A model generated the notes under the pieces. That model ran no database searches. It was given only the letters and a program-made list of their open reading frames with translations, and had not been told where the DNA came from. Of a DNA stretch of 56,225 nt, positions 32,423 through 42,362 are shown one piece after another. This DNA is from Pseudobdellovibrionaceae bacterium. GTDB lineage: Bacteria; Bdellovibrionota; Bdellovibrionia; Bdellovibrionales; JAMPXM01. Made by a program: the position numbers and the translations under genes. The stretch spans positions 1 to 56,225 of the forward strand of contig JAJTYM010000022.1 in NCBI GenBank assembly GCA_021463345.1. Reading direction: 5' to 3'. Within the stretch, counting starts at the first letter, position 1. Every line of letters begins with the position of its first letter.

Positions 32423-33589
32423 ATGATCAAAAATTATTTGAATACTTATAAGGACGGTCTCCTGAATGACATCATGCCGTTTTGGATCAGGCATGCCGTG
32501 GACAGGGAGTGTGGTGGGTTCCTGTTCTGCCTGAACAGGGACGGGGCGGTCATCGATACCGACAAAGGGGTTTGGCTGACGGGTCGCTTTACCTGGATGC
32601 TCGCAACGATGTACAACGAGGTCGAGCGGAGACCGGAATGGCTGGACCTCGCGAAACATGGGGCGGAATTTCTGATCAAGCACTGCTTTGATACCGATGG
32701 CAGGATGTTCTTTCTGGTGACCAGGGAAGGCAAGCCGATCAGAAAGAGGAGGTATGTCTTTTCGGAATCATTTGCCGCCATCGCCTTTGCCGCGCTTTAC
32801 AAGGCGACCGGAGAGGCGCGCTATGCGCAACTGGCACGGTCCTGTTTTGATATTTACAGCAGATACACAAACACCCCCGGCCTGATTGCCCCGAAATTCA
32901 CTTCCGAGAGACCGGCGAAAAGCATCGGAGGCCCGATGATCGGTATTGTGACGGCCCAGGAAATGAGGAAAAATCTCAGGGACGAGTCCTACACGCCGTT
33001 TATCGACCGATGGATCCATGAGATCAGGCAGGATTATGTGAAGCACGATCTCCGGATGGTCATGGAAACCGTCGGCCCCCATGGGGAATTCATCGATCAC
33101 TTCGACGGCAGAATGCTGAATCCCGGTCATGCCTTGGAAGGGGCGTGGTTCATTATGGAGGAGGCAAGGATCAGGGGCAACGATAAGAAACTGACAAGCC
33201 TTGGAACCGCGATGCTCGATTATATGTGGGAAATCGGATGGGACAAAGAATACGGAGGAATCACCTATTTCAAGGATGCCAAAGGTCTGCCGGTGCAGGA
33301 ATACTGGCACGACATGAAGTTCTGGTGGCCGCAAAACGAAGCTGTGATCGCCACGCTTTCCGCCTGGCATCTGACGGGCGATCAAAAGTATGCCGATTGG
33401 CATAAGATGATTCATGACTATGCGTTCAAGAATTTCTCCGATCCGGAACATGGGGAATGGTTTGGTTATCTCCACCGCGATGGCAGGGTGTCCGTGCCCT
33501 TGAAGGGCAATCATTACAAAGGAGCCTTCCATGTTCCCAGGATGTACTTGAAAGCCTGGCAAATCCTTCAGTCCATATCCGTGAAATAG
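32423..33589 (+). CDS. AGE-family sugar 2-epimerase
   Basis: The product has 388 residues from the ATG at 32423; an in-frame Met at 32351 lies inside the previous gene. It has the alpha/alpha-barrel pattern of N-acylglucosamine 2-epimerase and cellobiose 2-epimerase. Visible segments are GVWLTGRFTWMLATMYN, YVFSESFAAIAFAALYKATG, DRMLNPGH-type (here GRMLNPGHALEGAWFI) and KFWWPQNEAVIATLSA, with His residues that serve in catalysis. The N-terminus lacks a signal, so it acts in the cytoplasm on an imported sugar. AGE members work on GlcNAc, cellobiose or mannose-type sugars, and the choice here is not determinable by eye. Confidence 0.88.
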   Translation: MIKNYLNTYKDGLLNDIMPFWIRHAVDRECGGFLFCLNRDGAVIDTDKGVWLTGRFTWMLATMYNEVERRPEWLDLAKHGAEFLIKHCFDTDGRMFFLVTREGKPIRKRRYVFSESFAAIAFAALYKATGEARYAQLARSCFDIYSRYTNTPGLIAPKFTSERPAKSIGGPMIGIVTAQEMRKNLRDESYTPFIDRWIHEIRQDYVKHDLRMVMETVGPHGEFIDHFDGRMLNPGHALEGAWFIMEEARIRGNDKKLTSLGTAMLDYMWEIGWDKEYGGITYFKDAKGLPVQEYWHDMKFWWPQNEAVIATLSAWHLTGDQKYADWHKMIHDYAFKNFSDPEHGEWFGYLHRDGRVSVPLKGNHYKGAFHVPRMYLKAWQILQSISVK

Positions 33590-33635
33590 CTGTTTTCCAG
33601 TTATGCCCGCGCGTTCATTTCACAAGCCGAAAATC

Positions 33636-36600
33636 ATGAAAAAAAACCTGACATTTCTAGCCTTGCTGGTGGCATCTCCCCTTTTTGCCGCCGGGGCGAT
33701 CACGCTGAACAGTACTCTCGTTCCCGGCGTCTCCCCCGAGCCCGCACTGCCGCTCCAGCAAAAGATCCTCCTCCCCGAAGCCAACGCCGCCAGCGGCACC
33801 GCCATTCTCTGCCTCAAGCCGGAGGGCTGGAGCCAAGGCGAGGGCAAGTGGCACTTCTTTGTCAACTCCGGCACACTCGATAATACAACGCCCTATATTT
33901 ACTGCTACAACCAGCTGGACGGTCGTCTCCGGCTGGTGTGGTCGAAAAATGCCGGCGCGGGCGAGGTTGCGGATATTCAGAGTGCTCGAGCGGTGGAGTG
34001 GAGGAGCGGCGTCTGGAAGCAGATCGCCTTTACTTGGAAGGTGGAGAATGGCGAAACCCACCTCGCCCTCTATGTCGACGGTCGCAAGATCGGCGGCCGC
34101 ATCGCCCCCTTTGCCATGAGCGCCGAGTTCCCCAGTGAATGGACGGTGGGCGACATGCCGCTCTGGGAGCCCAACAGCGAGTTTCCCACCCGGCTCGGAC
34201 GGACGCAGATTCTTTCGGAAGTGCTGGACGAAAAGCATCTGGAATCACTGGCCGCGCAAGAGTTCACGCCGGGAGGCGGTCAGATACTGGTGACGCGCGA
34301 GCTTCTGCCCGGCGCCGAATGTGTCATCGCGGGGAGCGCGGAGGGCGAGGCCGCCGGTCTTCGCTATGATTGGCGATTTCTCAATGAAGTGGGAAAAACC
34401 CTCGCGGCTCCCGCCATTGCGTCGAAGTTCGACAATGGCACGTTTCGCTTTCAGTTTAAAATGCCGGACCGCGCGGCGGAGCTGCGCTTCACCGTGGCCG
34501 ATGCCGACGGGAAGCCGGTGGATTTCACGGTGCCGGAAATCAGGAGCGCCCCCCCCGTTCCCGACTCCGGCCCCTACTACTGGAAATCCGCCTGGATCTG
34601 GGGCGACAATGAGTTCAAGCCTAATGCGCATTGTTACCTCCGTCGCAAATTCACGGTCGATGACCCCGCGGAGGTCGAACGCGCCGTTTTCCAATGGGCG
34701 ACCGACGAGCGTTCGGAGGTCTTCATCAATGGAACGTCCATCGGCAGCGTCTCAAGCTGGGCGGTGCCGAAAGTCAGCGACGCCATCCAGCCACTGCTCA
34801 AAAAAGGGGGAAACCTGATCGCCGTCCACGCTTTCAACACTGCCTCGGACGCCGGATTTATCGGCGAGTTGACGCTGGTGAAACGCGACGGCTCCACCGA
34901 AACCATCGCGAGCGGGAAAGACTATCGCTTTTCCTCGAAAGAGGAGCCCGGCTGGAACCGGCCCGAATTCGACGATTCAGTCTGGCAGCCCGCGCGGGTC
35001 AAGTTCAGTCCGCCGCAGAACCCCTACGGCGCGATTGCCTGGCATTTCTGCGGGCGCGTTTGGCCGCTTCAGTTGGCGCATGCCGAGCTGCCAACCACCG
35101 TCAAAGCCGGGAAGGTGCTGACGATTTCCGCCTCGTATCGCGGGGAAGCCGGATTCCCGGACGACCGCATTCGGTTTTCGATCCGGCGAAACGGGCGCGA
35201 AATTGCCGCCGTTCCGGCTCAGGTGAAGCGCGACGGCGAGGAAATGAAGCTTTCCGCCTCGCTCCCGATTCCGGCGGCCGCCGCCGGTTCCACCTTCGAA
35301 GTCGTGCCGGAGAGCACGGTGCTGCAGATGCCCTCTCCCGGCTCGTTCGCCGTCTCGGGCGGAGAAACCGCCCCTCTCACCGCAGAGGTGAAAGCCATCA
35401 ATGGCGCGCCCCGCCTCGTCATCAATGGCCGCGTCGAGCCGATGATGCTCTACCGCAGCCCGATCAATGAGGGCGACAGGGACGAGACCAGCGCCTATCG
35501 CTTTATGACGGGCTTCGAGAAGACCGGGGTGACACTCTTCGAGATCAGTCTGCGCCTGACACGCCTCTGGAAGAGCGACGGCACGCTCGAATATTCCGCT
35601 CTCGACGACAATATCCTGGGAGCCCTTTTCTACGCGCCCAAGGGGCGTCTGGTCGTCTTCATCAACATGGATGCCCCGGCGTGGTATGTGGAACAGAATC
35701 CCCAGGAGCGCTTCCACTTCGCGAACGCCCCCCTCAACCAGGTTTCCTTCGCCTCCGAGAAGTGGCGGCGCGATTCGGCGCACACCCTCGAGCTTCTGTT
35801 GGAACACATGAAAAAGCAGCCCTACTACAACGCCATCGCCGGGTTCGGGCTTGACGCCGGCGAGGACACGCAGTGGATGCAGTGGACCGGGCGGAACATC
35901 GAAAATGTCGGCGATTACAGTCCGGCGATGCTTCGGTATTTTCACGCCTTTCTTGGCCGGAAATACGGCGACATCGCCGCACTCAACAACCGGTATGGCG
36001 CCAGTTATGCGGGCTTCGACGAAATCCCGATTCCCGCTCCCGAACTGCGCGGGCGCAAAACGGGCGGCCTGTTCTTCGATCCCATTCGCGAGTGGAGCGT
36101 CGCCGATTTTAATCAGGCCTTTTCCGACGCGGTGACGGACAACATTCTCGCTTACAGCCGGATCATCAAGGAGGAGACCGAAAAGAGCAGGATCGTCGGC
36201 GTCTATTACGGCAAACTCTTCAGCATCGCCGGCTTCAACGAATGGGGCGAATTCGGCACCGGGCGCATTCTCGCCTCGCCTGACATCGATTACCTTGTCG
36301 CCCCGGAATATCTCGAGCGCGTTCCCGGGAAGCCACACTCGGTCAGCGCGCCTCTGGCCTCCTATTCGCTCCACAACAAGATATTCGTCGATGAGGCGGA
36401 TCTCCGGACATTTGTCACCGGCACCAAGGAGTGGTTTAATGCGGGCGGGCTCTTCAACACCGCTTCGACGATCCGCAAGATGTTCCTCCTCTCCTTCGTC
36501 AAAAATCATGGCATCCACTTTTACGACCTGCACGGCGGCGCCTTCGACCAGCCGGGCATTCTCGATGCGATCGGGCGGGTGCGAAAGGTCGCCGAAACCT

Positions 36601-37460
36601 GCAAAAAAACCCCGCCCAAACGGGCGGATGTCGCCATTTTCATTGACGAAACGAGCCTCGCCGCCACTTCCAGCGCGGTCAAGGATCTCTCGAGGCGCGC
36701 CATCCTCCATCAACAGAGCGGGAACTTCGGACGGATGGGCGCCAATTTCGACCTCTACCTCCAGTCGGACATCGAACTGGCCCAGCTTCCCAAATACAAG
36801 ATGTATGTCTTTTTGAACGCCTGGAAGGCCGATGAAACGATGCGCAACGCCATCGACCGCCTCAAACAGGATCACGCTCTCTTCGTCTGGCTCTTCAACT
36901 CCGGCATCAACAACGGAAAAACCCTCTCCGGGGCAAACATCGAAGAACTCACCGGAATTCGCATGGCGGAACTCCCTCCCTCGACTCCGCTTTCGATGCA
37001 ACTCAAACCGGATGCAACCTCGCCGGTCAATCTCTTGAGCCGTCTCCCCGCCGCCTTCGTTTCGGTGGACGCGCAGCAACCGGCCTTTTATCCGGTTGAT
37101 CCGGCGGCGACGCTCTTCGCACCCTTTGTCAAGGTGCCGGATCTCAAGGCGGCCGCCTTTCGGGATTTCGGATCCTGGCGAAGTTTCTATTCCGCGGTGC
37201 CGTTGCTGACGCCCGATCTCTGGCGCGAGCTGGCCCGTGAAGCGGGGTGCCACATTTACACCGACGATCCGGGGCTGATGCTCTACCACGGCTCCGAGTT
37301 GCTCGGTGTCCACTCGGGCTCCGCCGGAGAGAAAAAGATCGCCTGGCCCAAACGCGCCGACTTCACCGATGCCCTGACCGGCGAGGAGATTGCGCGCGAC
37401 ACCTCCGAAGTCACGGTGCCTCTCAAAAAAAACGAAACCCGAATCCTCCATGTCAAATAA
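33636..37460 (+). CDS. secreted GH42-like protein with LamG domain (paralogue 2)
   Basis: The product has 1274 residues from the ATG at 33636, with a signal peptide (KNLTFLALLVASPLFAAGA). It has an N-terminal concanavalin/LamG-like domain (about 20-210), then a galactose-binding-like domain (about 320-430). A GH42-like barrel begins around 600, followed by trimerisation and C-terminal beta domains as in paralogue 1. At the position of the acid/base Glu in the other two copies (NEW, TEW) this protein has Gln746 (TQW), while the proposed nucleophile Glu920 (VDEADLR) is kept. Catalysis may therefore be impaired or altered, and the protein might serve as a binding protein. It follows the AGE epimerase gene by 46 bases. 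Confidence 0.72.
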   Translation: MKKNLTFLALLVASPLFAAGAITLNSTLVPGVSPEPALPLQQKILLPEANAASGTAILCLKPEGWSQGEGKWHFFVNSGTLDNTTPYIYCYNQLDGRLRLVWSKNAGAGEVADIQSARAVEWRSGVWKQIAFTWKVENGETHLALYVDGRKIGGRIAPFAMSAEFPSEWTVGDMPLWEPNSEFPTRLGRTQILSEVLDEKHLESLAAQEFTPGGGQILVTRELLPGAECVIAGSAEGEAAGLRYDWRFLNEVGKTLAAPAIASKFDNGTFRFQFKMPDRAAELRFTVADADGKPVDFTVPEIRSAPPVPDSGPYYWKSAWIWGDNEFKPNAHCYLRRKFTVDDPAEVERAVFQWATDERSEVFINGTSIGSVSSWAVPKVSDAIQPLLKKGGNLIAVHAFNTASDAGFIGELTLVKRDGSTETIASGKDYRFSSKEEPGWNRPEFDDSVWQPARVKFSPPQNPYGAIAWHFCGRVWPLQLAHAELPTTVKAGKVLTISASYRGEAGFPDDRIRFSIRRNGREIAAVPAQVKRDGEEMKLSASLPIPAAAAGSTFEVVPESTVLQMPSPGSFAVSGGETAPLTAEVKAINGAPRLVINGRVEPMMLYRSPINEGDRDETSAYRFMTGFEKTGVTLFEISLRLTRLWKSDGTLEYSALDDNILGALFYAPKGRLVVFINMDAPAWYVEQNPQERFHFANAPLNQVSFASEKWRRDSAHTLELLLEHMKKQPYYNAIAGFGLDAGEDTQWMQWTGRNIENVGDYSPAMLRYFHAFLGRKYGDIAALNNRYGASYAGFDEIPIPAPELRGRKTGGLFFDPIREWSVADFNQAFSDAVTDNILAYSRIIKEETEKSRIVGVYYGKLFSIAGFNEWGEFGTGRILASPDIDYLVAPEYLERVPGKPHSVSAPLASYSLHNKIFVDEADLRTFVTGTKEWFNAGGLFNTASTIRKMFLLSFVKNHGIHFYDLHGGAFDQPGILDAIGRVRKVAETCKKTPPKRADVAIFIDETSLAATSSAVKDLSRRAILHQQSGNFGRMGANFDLYLQSDIELAQLPKYKMYVFLNAWKADETMRNAIDRLKQDHALFVWLFNSGINNGKTLSGANIEELTGIRMAELPPSTPLSMQLKPDATSPVNLLSRLPAAFVSVDAQQPAFYPVDPAATLFAPFVKVPDLKAAAFRDFGSWRSFYSAVPLLTPDLWRELAREAGCHIYTDDPGLMLYHGSELLGVHSGSAGEKKIAWPKRADFTDALTGEEIARDTSEVTVPLKKNETRILHVK

Positions 37461-38439
37461 CACCCTGCGTCTCACCGGAACTTTTCTCGACGAAATCAGC
37501 TTCGATATTCCCCACCAGAACTGGGGGCGCGCCGAATGGGACCGCGACTTTGCGGCCATGAAGGCGATGGGAATCCGGCGGGTCATCATGATCCGCTGCG
37601 CCGCGGGAAACTTCATGACCTACGACTCGAAGGTCATTCCCAAATTCAGCGGCAAACCGATGCACCGCCCGCCGGTGGACCTCGTCGATCTTTTCCTCGA
37701 ACTCTCCGAGAAGCACGGCATGGAGTTCTATTTCGGCACCTACCACTGCCACGGCGGCAGTTGCAAAAGTTGGAACGATCCGGTTATTTTCCGCAACGAG
37801 GCGAAGGCCAATGTCGAAATCATCTCCGAGGCGCAGGAGCGTTACGGCCACCGCAAAGCCTTCAAGGGCTGGTATCTGACCCACGAAATCTGCGCCAGCA
37901 ACTCCGGCACCATCGACCTCTTTATCGAGCAGGGGCGGCACGCCAAACAGATCTCCGGCAACAAGCCGACGCTGATCTCCCCATACTTTGCGGGCATCAA
38001 AGCGCACGGCGGCCCCGGCTTCGACCCGACCTACCGCCCGCTGACTCTCGAGGAGCACACAGCCGACTGGACGAAGATCTTCTCGCAGCTCTCCGGCTCG
38101 CTCGATTTCGCCGCCTTTCAGGACGGCCACGTCAATTATGATGAGCTCTCCGCCTACCTCCAGGCGACCCGCGTGCTTGCCGAGCGCTACGGCATCGAGT
38201 GCTGGAGCAACATGGAGAGCTTTGACCGCGACATGCCGATCCGGTTCCTCCCGATCAAGTTTGAGAAGTTCCTCTGGAAGATGGAGTCCGCCGAAGCCGC
38301 CGGGATCAAGGATGCGATCTCGTTTGAGTTTTCGCACTTCATGAGCCCCAACAGCATGTATCCCTCAGCCGGCGGCCTCTACGACCGCTACTGCGAATAC
38401 TGCGGGATCCCGGCCCGCGCAGCCGACTTCCGGCATTGA
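37450..38439 (+). CDS. DUF4434-type TIM-barrel protein
   Basis: The product has 329 residues; the ATG overlaps the end of the preceding GH gene by 11 bases. The opening LTGTFLDEISFDIPHQNWG, then WDRDFAAMKAMGIRRVIMI, matches the DUF4434 pattern of glycosidase-like barrels. It contains GWYLTHEICAS with a Glu at a barrel strand end, and a later ECWSNMESFDRD that could supply the second acid. No signal peptide is seen, so it is probably cytoplasmic or exported otherwise. It ends the first hydrolase unit; GAAACC / GGTTTC at 38506-38523 forms a weak hairpin just before motif copy B. Confidence 0.7.
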   Translation: MSNNTLRLTGTFLDEISFDIPHQNWGRAEWDRDFAAMKAMGIRRVIMIRCAAGNFMTYDSKVIPKFSGKPMHRPPVDLVDLFLELSEKHGMEFYFGTYHCHGGSCKSWNDPVIFRNEAKANVEIISEAQERYGHRKAFKGWYLTHEICASNSGTIDLFIEQGRHAKQISGNKPTLISPYFAGIKAHGGPGFDPTYRPLTLEEHTADWTKIFSQLSGSLDFAAFQDGHVNYDELSAYLQATRVLAERYGIECWSNMESFDRDMPIRFLPIKFEKFLWKMESAEAAGIKDAISFEFSHFMSPNSMYPSAGGLYDRYCEYCGIPARAADFRH

Positions 38440-38521
38440 GACGCTCCGACCATCCCAAACCCATCGGGCATCCTGGCGCGAAGGCCTGCCGGGCGGGCCA
38501 GAGACGAAACCCGGATCGGTT

Positions 38522-38561
38522 TCTGAGTCAGAAAAAAACGCAGATTGTCGCGATTGAAAAC
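38522..38561 (+). promoter_or_regulatory. shared upstream motif, copy B
   Basis: TCTGAGTC, a purine-rich A-tract, CGCAGAT, TGTCGCG and ATTGAAAAC follow the same order and spacing as copies A and C. It lies 121 bases before the PEP-CTERM gene in a 243-base gap and overlaps the end of a weak hairpin. Confidence 0.6.
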
Positions 38562-38682
38562 TGCCCGGGAATGCACGTGAATAGCTCTGTTTGGAAAAAG
38601 TTGTGCCTTCCCAATGCTGAAACAAAGGGAAACCATCGAAAAAACCCTGCCAAAAATCAGTTCAACCCCCACCCAAAATATC

Positions 38683-40149
38683 ATGAAACACAAAACACGA
38701 ATCAGTAAACTTCTTCAGGGAACCCTTCTTGTGAAAGGGACAATAGCCCTTGGGATTGTGTCCAGCGCTTTGATTGGAACTCAACAGGCAGGGGCAGCGA
38801 GCGCCTCGTGGAACGTCGATGCGGACGGCTCTTGGGGCACGGGCAGCAACTGGAACCCGGCCGCAGCACCCGGGGCCACGACCGGCAACAACAGCGCGGA
38901 CGTTGCGACGTTCGGAGTATCCCTCGGGGCGGTTCGCACCGTCACGGTGGACGCCAACCGCAATGTCGCAGGCATCACGTTCTCCAATACCTCCGCGTTC
39001 GGATACACTCTCAGCGGAGGCAGTCTGCTGCTCTCGAATGGCGGCGTAATCCAAGGCCTCGCGGCCGGGGGTGCCCACAACGACCAGATCAGCACGAGCG
39101 TCACGATCCAAGGGAACGCGGGAACGGCCGCCTTTACCAACAATGCGACTTCGGGCAGCAACCGCATTATCTTCAATAATACCGTGACGGGAGTCTCCAC
39201 CGCGGGGAATACCACGACACTCACCCTGAATGGTTCCAACATGTTCGCCAACTCTGTGGGAGGAGCCATCACCAATGGAGCCGGTGGCGGCAAGCTGGCC
39301 GTCATCAAGGACGGAACGGGATTATGGAGGCTCCAAGGCCACAACACCTTCACCGGTGGAGTGACCTTGAATGCCGGAAAACTGGGATTCACCAACACCA
39401 ACAGCGGTGGGTTTGGAGAGGCTTTTGGCACGGGCACGTTGACCATCAATGGCGGCACGCTCGAGGCAGCCAATCCCACAGGGTCGATAACGTTCAACAA
39501 TGCGATCATTGTCAACGCGAATTTCGCCGTTCAAGATGCCACCTCGCCCGCCAACGCCTGGGATAAAACGTTTTCCGGAACCATGGATCTCGGCGGGACC
39601 ACGCGGACGATCACGGCAAATCTGACTCCTGGCGCAAACCCGAGCCGCTTCATCTTTTCCGGGGTGATTTCCAACGGAGGGCTGATCAAAGCCGGGGCGG
39701 ATTCATTGACTCTCGGAGGTGCCAACACCTACACGGGAAACACCACGGTGACGGCCGGAACGCTCGTTCTGGCGGCGGGATCGCAAACGAGCTTCGACAT
39801 TGGCGCGAGCGGAACGAACAACAAAATTCTGGGAACGTCCGGGGGATCGGAAGGGATCAATTTGAATGGCAACTTCGCATTCAACCTGGGTGGTGCGGGC
39901 ACCGGGCTGGGCGACAGTTGGAATATCGTGGACATGGTCAATTTCACGCCGACCTACGGCGGGACATTCGGCGTGGTTGGATTCACCGACATCGGCGGCA
40001 ATGTCTGGCAGAAGGTGAATGGCGGGACGACCTATCAATTCAGTCAGGCGACCGGTGTTCTTTCGGTTGTTCCCGAGCCCGCGACTTGGGCGCTTCTCGC
40101 CGTCGGATTGACCGTGGTGGTGACCCTCCGCCGCCGCTTGGATTCTTAG
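38683..40149 (+). CDS. PEP-CTERM protein with autotransporter-type repeats
   Basis: This is a 488-residue exported protein. A signal-like N-terminus (residues about 14-38, ending GTQQAGA) precedes low-complexity Gly/Thr/Asn-rich beta repeats of the autotransporter-associated strand type (for example NTFTGGVTLNAGKLGFTNTN and NTYTGNTTVTAGTLVLAAGS). The C-terminus has the sorting signal VVPEPATWALLAVGL, a hydrophobic helix and RRRLDS. PEP-CTERM proteins are processed by exosortase and end up at the surface or in exopolysaccharide. Here it is a first gene after motif copy B, and a strong terminator follows 25 bases after the stop. Confidence 0.9.
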   Translation: MKHKTRISKLLQGTLLVKGTIALGIVSSALIGTQQAGAASASWNVDADGSWGTGSNWNPAAAPGATTGNNSADVATFGVSLGAVRTVTVDANRNVAGITFSNTSAFGYTLSGGSLLLSNGGVIQGLAAGGAHNDQISTSVTIQGNAGTAAFTNNATSGSNRIIFNNTVTGVSTAGNTTTLTLNGSNMFANSVGGAITNGAGGGKLAVIKDGTGLWRLQGHNTFTGGVTLNAGKLGFTNTNSGGFGEAFGTGTLTINGGTLEAANPTGSITFNNAIIVNANFAVQDATSPANAWDKTFSGTMDLGGTTRTITANLTPGANPSRFIFSGVISNGGLIKAGADSLTLGGANTYTGNTTVTAGTLVLAAGSQTSFDIGASGTNNKILGTSGGSEGINLNGNFAFNLGGAGTGLGDSWNIVDMVNFTPTYGGTFGVVGFTDIGGNVWQKVNGGTTYQFSQATGVLSVVPEPATWALLAVGLTVVVTLRRRLDS

Positions 40150-40174
40150 GGAAACACCATATTTTTGGGGGGTT

Positions 40175-40213
40175 GAGAGCCGCGCCGGACAACCCGCGCG
40201 GCTCTCTTCTTTT
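40175..40213 (+). terminator. Rho-independent terminator
   Basis: A perfect 11-base stem, GAGAGCCGCGC (40175-40185) with GCGCGGCTCTC (40196-40206), is closed by a 10-base loop and followed by TTCTTTT. It ends the PEP-CTERM transcript. Confidence 0.9.
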
Positions 40214-40283
40214 GGTCTGCAAACATTCGCCGAATGGAGAAGCAGCATCTTGCCGCTCAAATCAACCAATCCTTACCAACCCC

Positions 40284-42347
40284 ATGAACCTCATCTCTCT
40301 CCAACCCAAAACCCCGTCCGCTTCCTCAAGAAATCTCGCGAAGATCGCGATGCTGGCCGGAATGGCCGTGCTCGTCAGCGCATGTGACGTAAAAACTGTG
40401 CGGAAGGAGGAAGCCTCTCCTCCCGCCGGAGTGGATGTCGCCGTTCCCAATCCGGGTTTTGAGGAGGGCGGCCCTGGGAAGATGCCGGCGGGATACGCGG
40501 GGAGCGGCCGGGTCATCCTGGACAATCCGCATTCCGGCAAACAGTGCCTCCAGCAGACGTATGTGCCCGGCCACAACTGGAACAAGATTCAGTCGCCGTT
40601 TATCCCAAGCGGGGAGAACCGGGCCTATGAACTTGGCGTGTGGTGCAGGAACACGGTGGCTGCGGGAGAGGTCGCGCTCGGAGTGCGGGCGATCCAGTTC
40701 AAGGACGGCAAGCCTGTGACCGTCAAATACAATTGGAAGCCGGTCGTGAACAACGTGAACACCTGGCAGAAATACACGCTCAAATTCACAACCCCTCCGA
40801 AGAATGAGGCGCTTTCCATTTATCTCAGCGTCTCCGAGGGCGTGCCGTCCGGGGAGGTCTTCTGGGATGACCTGAGCCTGACCGAGGTCCCGGTCAAAGA
40901 CGAACTGCTGTCGGTGAAACCGCTGCGCTCGGCGGTGTTTTTCAAAACCGGGGAAGGGCTTGTCAGCCGCGTCTATGATCCGGCAGCCAGGAAATTCGTC
41001 GAGATCCCGGCGAAGGATGCGTTTGCGGAGGTCGTTGACAAAGCCAAAGGGCTCGCCTTGGAGGTCGGCCTCTCGGAGAAATACAACGAGAAGAACCGCG
41101 TGTATCGCGAAAAGGCGCCTGTTGGAGGCGGGCGGATTCCCCTGAGGATCGAAGCTCTCCCCGCCGGACATTACGTCTGGTCCGCCAAGCTCATGGACGG
41201 AGGGAAGATCGTCGCGAGCCAGGAAAAGGAGATCATCATCAACGGGAATCGTCCCCCGGTTCCGGTGCTCGAACCCGTGAAAAACGTCGAAATCGATGCC
41301 GACAAGAATCTGCGCGTGAACGGGAAGCCATTCCTCATGTCCTTTTACTTTCACTATCCGCTCGAGCTTGGCGCGCTCCAGGAATTGCGCGGGGCGTTCG
41401 GGGCCACGACCGCCCAGGTGTCCGGGGGAGGGAGCATCGAGGCGCTCTGCGCCAATGTGGAAACCGCCTGGCAGGCGGGAATCTATTCGTGGGCGGTTCT
41501 CTTCCATCCCGCCATGTATGATCACCAAACGCAAAAATGGAACGATGCGGCGCTCCTCGAAACGGTCAACCGGCTGAAAAACCATCCGGGGCTGATCGGG
41601 TGGGATCTGATCGATGAGCCGGATGCCACGACAAAGGATGAGGCGATGACCGCCGAGCTGGCAAGGGTCACGGAAATCATCCGCAAGCTGGATCCGAACC
41701 ATCCCATCTGGGTGAACCTGTGCCAGAGCGGCAAATTCCATGACTATGCGCGCTATTCCGACCTGGCGTCCTACGACACGTATCCTTTTCCCGACATGTC
41801 GCTTTCCGTGATTGAAAACAACAACCGGAAAATCCTGGAGGCTGGAGGGAACACAAAGCCTCTGCTTTCCATCTTACAGGCCTGGGCGCAAGCCGGCAAC
41901 AGGGGGCCGACTTACGCGGAGATGCGGGCCGAGACCTACCTCTGCGTGACCCAGGGGATGAAGGCGTTCGCCTTTTACACGTGGGGCGATCCCGAGCCCC
42001 AGTTCTGCCTGGAGCGAAGCCCGGAGCACCAGTCCTATGTCCAAAATCTGATGACGGAAATGAACGTTCTGAAAGATTTTCTCTCCGCCCCCACCCCGCC
42101 GCAGCCGGAGTTGAAAGAGTTGTCCGGCAAAGGGATCAAATATCTGTACAAGCCCGTGAACGGACGGAACACTCTCGTCGTGGTGAACACGACGAATGCC
42201 GCCCAATCCTACACGCTTCCCCTGCCCAACCCTGCCGGCGAAAAGACCGCCGAAGTTCTATTCGAGGACGGCAGAACCATCGGCGTGAAAAACGGCGTGA
42301 TGGAGGATGTCGCCGCCCCGTTGGAGGTGCATGTGTATCGCTATTGA
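40284..42347 (+). CDS. lipoprotein with CBM and GH2/GH5-like TIM barrel
   Basis: This is a 687-residue protein. The lipobox LVSAC places the lipidated Cys at residue 34. A carbohydrate-binding beta domain resembling CBM4/9 follows (VPNPGFEEGGPGKMPAGY, about 52-190). After a second beta domain, a TIM barrel begins about residue 335 (NLRVNGKPFLMSFYFHYP), with IGWDLIDEPD carrying the likely acid/base Glu445. It then runs through YSDLASYDTYPFP and a C-terminal beta domain. It would sit in the outer membrane and attack or bind an extracellular glycan. It comes 70 bases after the terminator, so it needs its own promoter or relies on read-through. Confidence 0.78.
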   Translation: MNLISLQPKTPSASSRNLAKIAMLAGMAVLVSACDVKTVRKEEASPPAGVDVAVPNPGFEEGGPGKMPAGYAGSGRVILDNPHSGKQCLQQTYVPGHNWNKIQSPFIPSGENRAYELGVWCRNTVAAGEVALGVRAIQFKDGKPVTVKYNWKPVVNNVNTWQKYTLKFTTPPKNEALSIYLSVSEGVPSGEVFWDDLSLTEVPVKDELLSVKPLRSAVFFKTGEGLVSRVYDPAARKFVEIPAKDAFAEVVDKAKGLALEVGLSEKYNEKNRVYREKAPVGGGRIPLRIEALPAGHYVWSAKLMDGGKIVASQEKEIIINGNRPPVPVLEPVKNVEIDADKNLRVNGKPFLMSFYFHYPLELGALQELRGAFGATTAQVSGGGSIEALCANVETAWQAGIYSWAVLFHPAMYDHQTQKWNDAALLETVNRLKNHPGLIGWDLIDEPDATTKDEAMTAELARVTEIIRKLDPNHPIWVNLCQSGKFHDYARYSDLASYDTYPFPDMSLSVIENNNRKILEAGGNTKPLLSILQAWAQAGNRGPTYAEMRAETYLCVTQGMKAFAFYTWGDPEPQFCLERSPEHQSYVQNLMTEMNVLKDFLSAPTPPQPELKELSGKGIKYLYKPVNGRNTLVVVNTTNAAQSYTLPLPNPAGEKTAEVLFEDGRTIGVKNGVMEDVAAPLEVHVYRY

Positions 42348-42362
42348 CGGCAGGCCGCACGT

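Noticed and set aside
34977-37616. Long minus-strand open frame (879 codons) opposite the second GH42-like gene
   Set aside because: Antisense shadow produced by GC-rich codon use; the + strand frame has signal peptide, domains and operon spacing. The same applies to minus-strand frames at 48898-50781 and 52047-53561.
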